Positions 7,804 to 16,040 of a stretch of 64,000 nt of DNA are shown in pieces. The translations under genes and the position numbers were made by a program. The stretch's first letter is position 1; each line of letters opens with the position of its first letter. The stretch comes from an uncultured Aquimarina sp. Lineage in GTDB: Bacteria > Bacteroidota > Bacteroidia > Flavobacteriales > Flavobacteriaceae. The stretch is from contig CANMKX010000005.1 in NCBI GenBank assembly GCA_947498595.1, forward strand, positions 62,001 to 126,000, in the 5' to 3' direction. A model generated the notes under the pieces. The model was not told where the DNA came from. It worked only from the letters and a program-made list of their open reading frames with translations, and did no database searches.

Positions 7804-8520
7804 ATGAAGAAACAATTAAGAACGCTACTATTATTATCAATATTATTTTATTCTGTCATAGCTAGTTCACAAGGAAAACCTAATCATGCACTATGGGATC
7901 AAGTTCTAATTTTAAATGTATCAGAACATGGTAAAGTTAATTATAAAGGAGTAATGCATGATAGCTCCCTAATGTATAAATACTTTACAAGTTTGTCAGA
8001 AAACCCACCTCAAGAGAGTTGGACAAAAGAAGAGAAACTTGCATATTGGATGAATGTTTATAATGCAATTACTATAAAATTAGTTATAAATAATTACCCT
8101 GTAAAAACGATAAAGGATATTGAAAAAACATGGAGTTTCAAATTCTTTAAAATAGGAGATAAGAAATATAGTCTAGATGATGTAGAACATGGTATCTTAA
8201 GAAAAATGAAAGAACCTAGAATTCATTTTCTAATTAATTGCGCAGCTACATCATGTCCTCCTCTTTGGAATAGAGCATTTACTGCAGAAAATGTTAATAA
8301 GGCATTAGAAGAACGAACTAAGAAGTTTTTAAATAATCCGAAATATAACATTATAACGAAAGATGCTATGCAAATTTCAAAAGTGTTTATGTGGTATAAA
8401 AAAGATTTTACCGATAATGGAGCAAATCTCGAAGACTTTATAAATAGATATTCGAGCATTAAAGTAACCAGTAAAACCAAGAAATCATTTAAAGAATATA
8501 ATTGGTCACTCAACGAATAA
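7804..8520 (+). CDS. Secreted DUF547 protein, copy 2 (canonical SCP)
   Basis: This 238-residue protein has a signal peptide (about residues 1-23, ending in IASSQG) and a DUF547 domain with WDQVLILNV, LAYWMNVYNAITIKLV, KYSLDDVEHGILRKM and RIHFLINCAATSCPPLWN. It is the only one of the four paralogues to keep the family's second Cys (SCP), so it may be the ancestral or active member. A terminator at 8542-8580 follows. Its secreted location is inferred from the signal peptide. Confidence 0.9.
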   Translation: MKKQLRTLLLLSILFYSVIASSQGKPNHALWDQVLILNVSEHGKVNYKGVMHDSSLMYKYFTSLSENPPQESWTKEEKLAYWMNVYNAITIKLVINNYPVKTIKDIEKTWSFKFFKIGDKKYSLDDVEHGILRKMKEPRIHFLINCAATSCPPLWNRAFTAENVNKALEERTKKFLNNPKYNIITKDAMQISKVFMWYKKDFTDNGANLEDFINRYSSIKVTSKTKKSFKEYNWSLNE

Positions 8521-8541
8521 GAAATTACAAAACAAATAATT

Positions 8542-8580
8542 AAAAGCGGCTTTCTATGTTAATAGGAAGCCGCTTTTGGT
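8542..8580 (+). terminator. Intrinsic terminator after DUF547 copy 2
   Basis: AAAAGCGGCTT (8542-8552) pairs perfectly with AAGCCGCTTTT (8567-8577). It is GC-rich for this genome and lies 21 bases after the stop. A motif resembling 7691-7712 follows at 8588-8610, before copy 3. Confidence 0.75.
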
Positions 8581-8676
8581 TTGAATGATTGTGACGTATG
8601 TCTTTTTTAGATAGGAAAATAATAGAGAATTTTGGTAGTCCCAAAAATACCTTGAGTTTAACCTAAAATAAATAAG

Positions 8677-9390
8677 ATGAAAAAGTTGAGAATGATTTTT
8701 TTAGGGATGGTATTAGTATCGTCCTTAAAATTAATGGCACAACCTATATTTGATCATAGTACATGGGATCAAATATTATTATTAAATGTAACGGAAGAAG
8801 GAAAAGTAGATTATAATGGTATTGTAAGAGATAGCCCACTATTAATAAAATACTTTATGACATTGTCTAAAAACGAACCTACCGAAACATGGAGTAGAGA
8901 AGAGAAATTAGCATATTGGATCAATGCATATAATGCAGTAGCAATAAAATTGATTATAGAAAATTATCCAGCTAAAAATCTAAAAGAAATAGATGATCAC
9001 TGGGATCAGAAAATTTTAAAAATAGGAACTAAAAAGTATAGCCTAGACGATATTAAATATACTATACTAAGAAAAATGAATGAACCAAGAATTCATTTTT
9101 TAATTAATTGTGCTACAAAATCTTCTCCATGGTTGTGGAATAGAGCTTATACAGCAGATAATATTACCAAAGCATTAGATCAAAGAACTATTAAGTTTAT
9201 AAACAATCCAAAGCATAATATGATTATGCAAGATGAAATGAAAATTTCAAAAATATTTACATGGTATAAAAGAGATTTTACTATTAAAGGAAGGAGTCTG
9301 AGAGATTTTATAAATAGATATTCAATAGTAAAAGTAACCAATAAAACCAAGAAATCATTTTTAGCATACGATTGGACGCTTAATATGTGA
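8677..9390 (+). CDS. Secreted DUF547 protein, copy 3 (SSP variant)
   Basis: This 237-residue protein has a signal peptide (about residues 1-22, ending in KLMAQ) and a DUF547 domain with WDQILLLNV, LAYWINAYNAVAIKLI, KYSLDDIKYTILRKM and RIHFLINCATKSSPWLWN. The second Cys of the motif is Ser. The next copy starts only 17 bases after its stop, so copies 3 and 4 are probably one transcription unit. The upstream GAC-N4-GTC motif at 8588-8610 is shared with copy 2. Confidence 0.88.
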   Translation: MKKLRMIFLGMVLVSSLKLMAQPIFDHSTWDQILLLNVTEEGKVDYNGIVRDSPLLIKYFMTLSKNEPTETWSREEKLAYWINAYNAVAIKLIIENYPAKNLKEIDDHWDQKILKIGTKKYSLDDIKYTILRKMNEPRIHFLINCATKSSPWLWNRAYTADNITKALDQRTIKFINNPKHNMIMQDEMKISKIFTWYKRDFTIKGRSLRDFINRYSIVKVTNKTKKSFLAYDWTLNM

Positions 9391-9407
9391 AATTAAAATA
9401 GAAAATA

Positions 9408-10130
9408 ATGAAAGGAATAATTATAAAAACAATAGTACTTCTATTAATTTCAATAGGAGTAGAGGGACAAAGTAAAGTGAATCATGAGTTATGGGATCAA
9501 GTTTTGATTCTTAATGTAACCAAAGAAGGAAAAGTAAATTATAAAGGTGTTATTCAAGACAGTCCTTTAATTTATAAATATTTCTCCGAGTTATCAGATA
9601 ATCCACCGCAGAAGAATTGGAGTAAAGAGGAAAAATTAGCATATTGGATCAATGCATATAATGTAATTACGATAAAGTTGATAATAGAGAATTATCCCGT
9701 TAAGAGTATAAAAGATATTGAGAACCCTTGGAATCAAAAAGTATTAAATGTAAAAGGAGAAAAGTATAGCTTAGATGATATAGAGCATAATGTTTTAAGA
9801 AAAATGAAAGAGCCTAGAATTCATTTTTTAATTAATTGCGCGTCTAATTCTTCACCGCTTTTATGGTATAGAGCATATACTGCTGAGAATATTAATAAGG
9901 CTTTAGATGAACGTACAAGTAAGTTTATTAATGATCCTAGGTATAATATGATAACTAGAAAAAGTACAATGATTTCAAGAATTTTTTTATTGTATAAAAA
10001 TGATTTTTGTGTAGGTGGAGAGGAAGTAGAAGATTTTATTAACAAATACTCTAAAGTGAAAATAAAAGGTAAATTAACCAAAAGTAATTATAGTAAGTAT
10101 AATTGGAGTCTTAATGATATGGAGCATTAG
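9408..10130 (+). CDS. Secreted DUF547 protein, copy 4 (SSP variant)
   Basis: This 240-residue protein has a signal peptide (about residues 1-20, ending in GVEGQ) and a DUF547 domain with WDQVLILNV, LAYWINAYNVITIKLI, KYSLDDIEHNVLRKM and RIHFLINCASNSSPLLWY. The second motif Cys is Ser, as in copies 1 and 3. It differs from the others in NVIT instead of NAIT/NAVA in the helix motif. A strong terminator shared with the convergent ATPase gene follows. Confidence 0.88.
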   Translation: MKGIIIKTIVLLLISIGVEGQSKVNHELWDQVLILNVTKEGKVNYKGVIQDSPLIYKYFSELSDNPPQKNWSKEEKLAYWINAYNVITIKLIIENYPVKSIKDIENPWNQKVLNVKGEKYSLDDIEHNVLRKMKEPRIHFLINCASNSSPLLWYRAYTAENINKALDERTSKFINDPRYNMITRKSTMISRIFLLYKNDFCVGGEEVEDFINKYSKVKIKGKLTKSNYSKYNWSLNDMEH

Positions 10131-10132
10131 AT

Positions 10133-10179
10133 AAAAAAGGATAAGAGTAATATATTTAAAATTACTCTTATCCTTTTTT
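10133..10179. terminator. Bidirectional terminator, DUF547 array / AAA+ ATPase
   Basis: A perfect 19-base-pair stem joins 10133-10151 and 10161-10179 around a 9-base loop. A-runs and T-runs at both ends let it work on both strands. It lies directly between two convergent stop codons. Confidence 0.85.
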
Positions 10180-10213
10180 ATCTAATAACCTTTTTGTTTA
10201 AGAAAAAATCAAT

Positions 10214-13200
10214 TTATTTCTTTAAACCTTGTTCAAGCACTTCTTGTATTCCAGATAAATGACCACTAAATTCCATCATTTGAGCAAGAACTTGAGCCAT
10301 TTCATTTTTATTACCAAACCCTTTTAATTTATTGTTTTTGATAAAAGTAGTTTTAATGGTTTCCCAACGCACTAGCTCATCTTGAGTAATAATATCAGAT
10401 AATTCTTTATATTTTAAAAGATTAGCTTCTGCTGCACTAGTTAAAGTTTGGGATTCACTTTCGTAATGAGATAACAATAATGTTTGTAATTCTTGATGAT
10501 TCATGATAGGAACTACTTTAGCAACAAGTTTACTCATATCTCTATAAGAACCTTGTAGTTTAAAAGAAGGTTCCGTTCTATTAGTATCTTCCATCGCAGC
10601 AGACTTAATATAAGTAGTATTTACTTTCATAACCATATCACGAATGATAACAACCTTTTCTAAAACAGCTAGATAATCTTGAATTTCTTGTTGAGTATGG
10701 TTTCCTTGAAATTCAATACCTTCTCTATTACCAGTTTCAGCAATTTCAACAAACTTATAAACATCTTCAAAATATTTACTGCTCAATTGATGAAGAATAG
10801 GATTAGATGTTAATGCGTTTTCAATCAAGCTTAATTTAAATAATTTAGCCGTATCCCCAATAATATCCCCTAAATTATATATATCAGCACGATTGGCTAA
10901 CATGTCAGGAATTTGAAATTTGTCACCACTTTCAGTGTATGGATTTCCAGCCATAATAACACAGAATTTTTTACTACGTAAATCATATGTTTTTGGTTGT
11001 CCATTATAAACTCCTTCAATTTTACGAGTACCATCTGCTAGTGAAATGAATTTTTGTAAAAATTCAGGATTACAATGTTGTATATCATCAAGATATAGCA
11101 TTACATTGTTTCCCATTTCAAAAGCTAAATTCAACCTTTTTAATTCTTCCCTAGCAGCTGCATTATTAGCAGACATTGGATCCACAGAAGTAACATCATG
11201 GCCAATAGCTGGCCCATTGATTTTCATAAATACCAATCCTAAACGATTAGCCATATACTCCATCAATGTTGTTTTTCCATATCCAGGAGGAGATATCAAT
11301 AAAAGCATTCCCATACGATCTGTACGCTTATTATCTCCAACGCTTCCTAATTGTTTTGATAAATTATCTCCAAATAAAGGAAGGTATACTTGATCTATTA
11401 ATTTATTTCTTACAAAAGAAGAAAGAACTCTAGGTTTAAATTCATTGAGTTTTAGATCTTCTTTAAGTTCATCTGTTACTTGATGTTTTGCATCACGATA
11501 TGCTTTAAACGAAGGAACTTCGATAGCAATAAAATGATCTAGATGTTTAATGAATTGATGATAATTAAAATGAAAACTTCCTTCATGAATTGTAGGATGA
11601 TTTCCAGATAAGCCTGTAATCTCTTCAGTAGGAGTTACAGAAATAAGAGTAGTACTAATCTCTTTATGAAATAATAATAAACAGGTTATTTCATGAATAT
11701 ATGAATCGAAATTAGGATTTGCTAGTTGAATATATGAAGTAACCCATTGTAAGGATAATTGAATTTTTTCTTCATAATTACCTAAAAGATCAAGAGTTGT
11801 TTTGAGTTTATGATAAGCGTCTCTTTGCTTGAGTGTTTGTATAAAGTCATTATATAATTCGTGAGCAGTTGAGCTAACACAAATTGTATTATTATTTTGT
11901 AATTCTTTAAAAAGATATTCAGCAGTTTCGAGATGTCTTGTAGTTTCAAACCAAGGATTTTTTGTCGCGTATAAACCTATTTCGGTAGCTAATAATTCGA
12001 CAGTTTCTTTATACGAAACACTCCCAGGGAAAATAGCAAGAACTTCTCCAGAGGCTTTTATTTTTCTATTCCATAGAGATTTATTATCCTCAGATAAATG
12101 ATTCCAGAAATACTGAGCATGAGCTCGAGTAAGAGGGGAATGTTTTAATAAGCCTAAATGGTGGGCTTTGCTAATTAATACTTTTAATATTTTTGAGGCG
12201 TCTATATCATGAACCCCTTTGATATACCCCTCAGCATAATTTTTGCTACTCTCAGTTTTAATTATTGATAATAATTGCTCCTCTGTTGTTGTAACATCTA
12301 TTTTTTGGTTTTTATATACTTTATAGGCTAGATAGGCAGCACGATATATATTTGTATTCTCTGAAATTAATTCTTGATCCCAATATTTTTTTGATCTTAA
12401 TAAAATCTCATTGTCGATTTCTTGATAAAAATCAGTACCCGTCAAATGATACGATAACGCTTTGTTTTTGTAAATTATAGTAAGATCTAGAGGTTGTTTA
12501 TTAACTCCAAATTTATGTTTACCAAGTTTAATAATGTTTTCTCCATCTTCATAGAGGTCATGTTTATCTTTAAGTTTACGAGTAGCATCTTCTTTAGCAA
12601 CTTTTAAAGAAGTCTCGATCATCTCAGCTTTACCAGCATCATCGAGTTCTAATAATTGCTGAATAATATCTCTAAGCTTATTAATCATTAGATCTGAAGC
12701 AAAGTAACCATTAATATCTGTCGTCGAATTAAATGATAAAGCTTTTTTACTAACTCCTTTTACAATACGATTTGCAGCATTTTCTAGAGCAATTGCTTTT
12801 TTATTTCTAGCTTCAATTAAACTGTTTTTACGAGCTTCAAAAGCATTGTAGACTTCTTCTCTTTTTTCTATGATTTGAGTAATGAAATCTTCAAAATCAG
12901 CAAAGCGTCCTTCAAGGTCTTCTAATTGAACAGAAACTTTGTTAAGTAACTCGTCTGTCTTTTCAGGAGTATGTGCTATATCTAAGTAATTAATAATGCT
13001 TTGATCGACAAGTTTAAGTTGTGCTGTAAACTCGGCACTTGCTTCTTTACTTCCTAAAGATTTTATGTTGTTTTTAATTCCTGCTTTTAATTGATTTATT
13101 GTAGCAAAAATTAAAGAAATGTTGTCAATTATTTTTGTTGAATGAGAAGTATCTTCGATTTTAAGATTAGAAACAATATCAATCAACATTTCCAGATCTA

Positions 13201-15073
13201 TAGCGATTTGGTTTACTTCTTTTTCAAGTTTCTTAACCTCTATAACCTTTGAAACACTTTCTAGCGATAATTTCTTTTCCTCTATACGTGTATGATATGG
13301 TAATAGAGCTTTATCATCTAATAAAAACTGAACACAGCGTTGCGATATTTTTTCGGTATAAGAAGCTATTTCTTCTTCTAATGTAGAAATAAAGGTAGCA
13401 TCTACATAACGAATATCATGTAAACCAATAACCTCGCCTCTTAATGTACGTAGTTGAGCTAATACTAGCACAAAATCGTCAATGGATTTAAAAGAACTGC
13501 TTTTAATTTTTCCAAAAACTTCAGATGCTTTAGTTTGCGTTTCTTGAGTAACAGCCGAAGCAGTTTTACGTAATTGAACTACTTTTTCAAATTCATCAAT
13601 TGCTGCATTGGCAGCATTGTTGATTTCTTCTAGAGATTGATCTAATCTAAATGTTTCTTCTTCTCTAATCCAGTAATAACTATCTAAAACATCGCTTGAT
13701 GTTATTGAAACATCATTATATAAACCATCATAATTATCTTCTTTATTAAGTAATGTTATTAAAGCTTGGCATTCTGCCATAGCTTTAACAATATCTTTAT
13801 TACCTATTTTATATAATAAACTGTCAGTATGTTCTGATGGGATGGTATCTCCTTTGACAAAAGGAGTTTGCCAAATTTGAATAACATGATGTTTTGTTTG
13901 TTCATCTTCGGTTTTGAAATAACATAATTCTCCATTTTCAAGAATTGTATAACCATTACATACTATCGGAGTTTTTACTTCTTGTTCAATTACATTATAT
14001 GCCATAAGGATATAGAGTCCCTTTCGACTTTCATAAAAAACGTAGAAGTAATCCTCTCCATTAGGAGAACTAATTTTCTTTTTAAATTTTACATGTTCAA
14101 TGCCATTACCAAAGAGCTTAAACTCTCCAGATTGTAGATAATATCCATTAGGATAAATAACCCCTTGATCATCCGGTAATAATACACAAGAGTATTGTAT
14201 ACTAGGTATTTTTCGGACTTCCTGGATTTTATGATTATAAATAAAATATTGAGGAGCCTCTTGAAATGGCTTTATTTCTAATGCGATAAGGTTACCAAGG
14301 TCAGCATATCGATATTGTCCATCATCAAGAGTTTGATCAACATGAATAACGGCTTCATTGTAAATACCTTTTCCATCTTCGGTATTATCTTCAATTTTTA
14401 TAGTAAGATCACCTCCTATGGTTTCAACAAATACCTTATCAAGAATCGAGATATGTGGGTGTTCTCCATATCTATGCATATCCCTACTAGCTTCCTTCCA
14501 ATTGAATTCATGTTGATTAGGAAAAATGAATTCATGCTCACTACGATTGTCAATATAAGTTAGAGTACCATCACTAATTAACCACTTAAATGTTTTTATA
14601 TCAGTTACACTTTCGCTCAATTGAAATACCATATGAAGATAGTTCCCCATGATGGCAAATTTTGAAAAAATAGTATTTCGATAGTATTTATATAAATTCG
14701 TAAAATCATTGATAAAATGATCGTCTTGTATTAATGTTAATGGCTGAACAGCAAAGTGATCATCTTGGTATGTGTAAATACTAAAAACATCTCCTAATGT
14801 CATTTCTGTGCGTAAGCCAAAATGAACATTATAACCAAAAAGACAATAAGAATCTATAGTAACAATATCTCGAGCAATACAATTGTTATCTGTATTGATT
14901 CTATTATTTGCTATAAGTTTTGTTTCAACGGCACCAAAAACATTTTTACGAGCATTATTTAATTGTGTAAGGCGACTTTGTAATTCTCCTTTATGCTTTT
15001 GTAAACGATTTTGAATAATTTCATAAGTTCCACCGTCTAATTGAGTATGTTGATTGTCTGTGTTTTCTTCCAT
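10214..15073 (-). CDS. Giant DUF3686 AAA+ ATPase (often annotated 'DNA repair ATPase')
   Basis: At 1619 residues this is the largest gene here. The N-terminal third is a beta-rich DUF3686-type region, with aromatic and acidic strands reading like a propeller. A long coiled coil spans about residues 480-800, then an alpha-helical section, then an AAA+ domain. Walker A is PPGYGKTT (K1267), Walker B is MLYLDDIQ (D1329/D1330), and sensor 1 is in VIMAGNPYTES near residue 1373. The 'DNA repair' name is a family label without support here. Its position downstream of PspA and flotillin genes suggests that it remodels membrane-bound stress assemblies, which is inference. Confidence 0.88.
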   Translation of the reverse strand: MEENTDNQHTQLDGGTYEIIQNRLQKHKGELQSRLTQLNNARKNVFGAVETKLIANNRINTDNNCIARDIVTIDSYCLFGYNVHFGLRTEMTLGDVFSIYTYQDDHFAVQPLTLIQDDHFINDFTNLYKYYRNTIFSKFAIMGNYLHMVFQLSESVTDIKTFKWLISDGTLTYIDNRSEHEFIFPNQHEFNWKEASRDMHRYGEHPHISILDKVFVETIGGDLTIKIEDNTEDGKGIYNEAVIHVDQTLDDGQYRYADLGNLIALEIKPFQEAPQYFIYNHKIQEVRKIPSIQYSCVLLPDDQGVIYPNGYYLQSGEFKLFGNGIEHVKFKKKISSPNGEDYFYVFYESRKGLYILMAYNVIEQEVKTPIVCNGYTILENGELCYFKTEDEQTKHHVIQIWQTPFVKGDTIPSEHTDSLLYKIGNKDIVKAMAECQALITLLNKEDNYDGLYNDVSITSSDVLDSYYWIREEETFRLDQSLEEINNAANAAIDEFEKVVQLRKTASAVTQETQTKASEVFGKIKSSSFKSIDDFVLVLAQLRTLRGEVIGLHDIRYVDATFISTLEEEIASYTEKISQRCVQFLLDDKALLPYHTRIEEKKLSLESVSKVIEVKKLEKEVNQIAIDLEMLIDIVSNLKIEDTSHSTKIIDNISLIFATINQLKAGIKNNIKSLGSKEASAEFTAQLKLVDQSIINYLDIAHTPEKTDELLNKVSVQLEDLEGRFADFEDFITQIIEKREEVYNAFEARKNSLIEARNKKAIALENAANRIVKGVSKKALSFNSTTDINGYFASDLMINKLRDIIQQLLELDDAGKAEMIETSLKVAKEDATRKLKDKHDLYEDGENIIKLGKHKFGVNKQPLDLTIIYKNKALSYHLTGTDFYQEIDNEILLRSKKYWDQELISENTNIYRAAYLAYKVYKNQKIDVTTTEEQLLSIIKTESSKNYAEGYIKGVHDIDASKILKVLISKAHHLGLLKHSPLTRAHAQYFWNHLSEDNKSLWNRKIKASGEVLAIFPGSVSYKETVELLATEIGLYATKNPWFETTRHLETAEYLFKELQNNNTICVSSTAHELYNDFIQTLKQRDAYHKLKTTLDLLGNYEEKIQLSLQWVTSYIQLANPNFDSYIHEITCLLLFHKEISTTLISVTPTEEITGLSGNHPTIHEGSFHFNYHQFIKHLDHFIAIEVPSFKAYRDAKHQVTDELKEDLKLNEFKPRVLSSFVRNKLIDQVYLPLFGDNLSKQLGSVGDNKRTDRMGMLLLISPPGYGKTTLMEYMANRLGLVFMKINGPAIGHDVTSVDPMSANNAAAREELKRLNLAFEMGNNVMLYLDDIQHCNPEFLQKFISLADGTRKIEGVYNGQPKTYDLRSKKFCVIMAGNPYTESGDKFQIPDMLANRADIYNLGDIIGDTAKLFKLSLIENALTSNPILHQLSSKYFEDVYKFVEIAETGNREGIEFQGNHTQQEIQDYLAVLEKVVIIRDMVMKVNTTYIKSAAMEDTNRTEPSFKLQGSYRDMSKLVAKVVPIMNHQELQTLLLSHYESESQTLTSAAEANLLKYKELSDIITQDELVRWETIKTTFIKNNKLKGFGNKNEMAQVLAQMMEFSGHLSGIQEVLEQGLKK

Positions 15074-15338
15074 AATTTACCCTAAGTTGAGGTCAGAGTT
15101 GAATGCTATTTAATGCAAAAAAGTATTGTCTCTTGTTGTTGAATGTTTTGGTAACTAAAATACTTATTTAGGTTGATAATATATCAGTAATTATTCTTTT
15201 AATGAGTTTTGATTTATAACTTCTTAAGTTTAAAAAAAGAATGATATTTTTATTGTTATTAATATTGTATACCATTCTTTAATACTGATATAAACCCTCC
15301 TATATTACCATTTGTTTTTTGATTGATGATTGTTTTAA

Positions 15339-15590
15339 TTAGAACATTAACCAGCATGATAAACCTATAAGAATGCAAATAATTATACAGTTTAATGTTA
15401 AGATTAAATTGTTATGTTTTTTTACATTTTTATTAATTTCTTCTAGAATGTTTTCAGATTCTGGATGCGATGTTCTATGGTTTTCTTGATTGATTTTATA
15501 TTTTGATGATGAATAATTTGATGTCTTATTTTTAATACTATTATTTGATACAGGAATTACATCTTTTTTTATTGATTTTTCCTTTTCCAT
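15339..15590 (-). CDS. Small tail-anchored membrane protein
   Basis: This 83-residue protein has a polar, lysine- and serine-rich N-terminus (residues 1-60) and one C-terminal membrane helix (about 62-82, ending CWLMF). The next small gene has the same layout. Its place between the flotillin and ATPase genes suggests a membrane adaptor in the same system. The family is not recognised. Confidence 0.6.
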   Translation of the reverse strand: MEKEKSIKKDVIPVSNNSIKNKTSNYSSSKYKINQENHRTSHPESENILEEINKNVKKHNNLILTLNCIIICILIGLSCWLMF

Positions 15591-15655
15591 AAAGATATGA
15601 TTATATAAATGCAGTTAGTAGTTGATGGCAATTGTTATTTTTTGTAGTTAAAAAA

Positions 15656-15916
15656 TCAGAATAAATAATTAATAACTACAGAAATTATAAAGCCAATAAT
15701 GATTATGGAAAATGATGTGATAAAATATAATTTTTGTTGATGAAATAGCTGTTGTTTTTTGATTTTAATCTTGATGTCTTTCAGTGTTTTTTCTGAGATA
15801 GGATCGATTGTAATTCCTTTACTTTTTTTGTGAGTAATTGTTTTTGATTCAAAAACGATTCTTTTGGATCTACGACAATTATTTTTAAGCGATGTCAACA
15901 TCGCAGCTGTACCCAT
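15656..15916 (-). CDS. Small tail-anchored membrane protein
   Basis: This 86-residue protein starts at an ATG preceded by AAAGGGGAAAT, a good ribosome-binding site for this group. The N-terminus is basic (SLKNNCRRSKRIVFES), then a short helix, then one C-terminal membrane helix (about residues 65-85). It is followed 65 bases later by the other tail-anchored gene. The basic N-terminus would face the cytoplasm. The function is unknown; context ties it to the PspA/flotillin block. Confidence 0.65.
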   Translation of the reverse strand: MGTAAMLTSLKNNCRRSKRIVFESKTITHKKSKGITIDPISEKTLKDIKIKIKKQQLFHQQKLYFITSFSIIIIGFIISVVINYLF

Positions 15917-15941
15917 ATTTCCCCTTTTAAATTAAACAATT

Positions 15942-15983
15942 CCCATCCTAAGCTTTCCGCTTGAATGGGAAAGCTTTTATGGG
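15942..15983 (-). terminator. Hairpin between flotillin and small membrane protein genes
   Basis: Outer arms CCCAT/ATGGG (15942-15946, 15979-15983) and inner arms AAGCTTTCC/GGAAAGCTT (15950-15958, 15968-15976) form one long stem. On the minus strand it is followed by AATTGTTTAATTT, so termination would be partial. It probably lowers expression of the genes downstream of the flotillin gene. Confidence 0.45.
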
Positions 15984-16040
15984 TTTATAAATGTATTTAT
16001 GATTAAATTCATAATGAATACGAAGTACTTAGTCTTTTAA

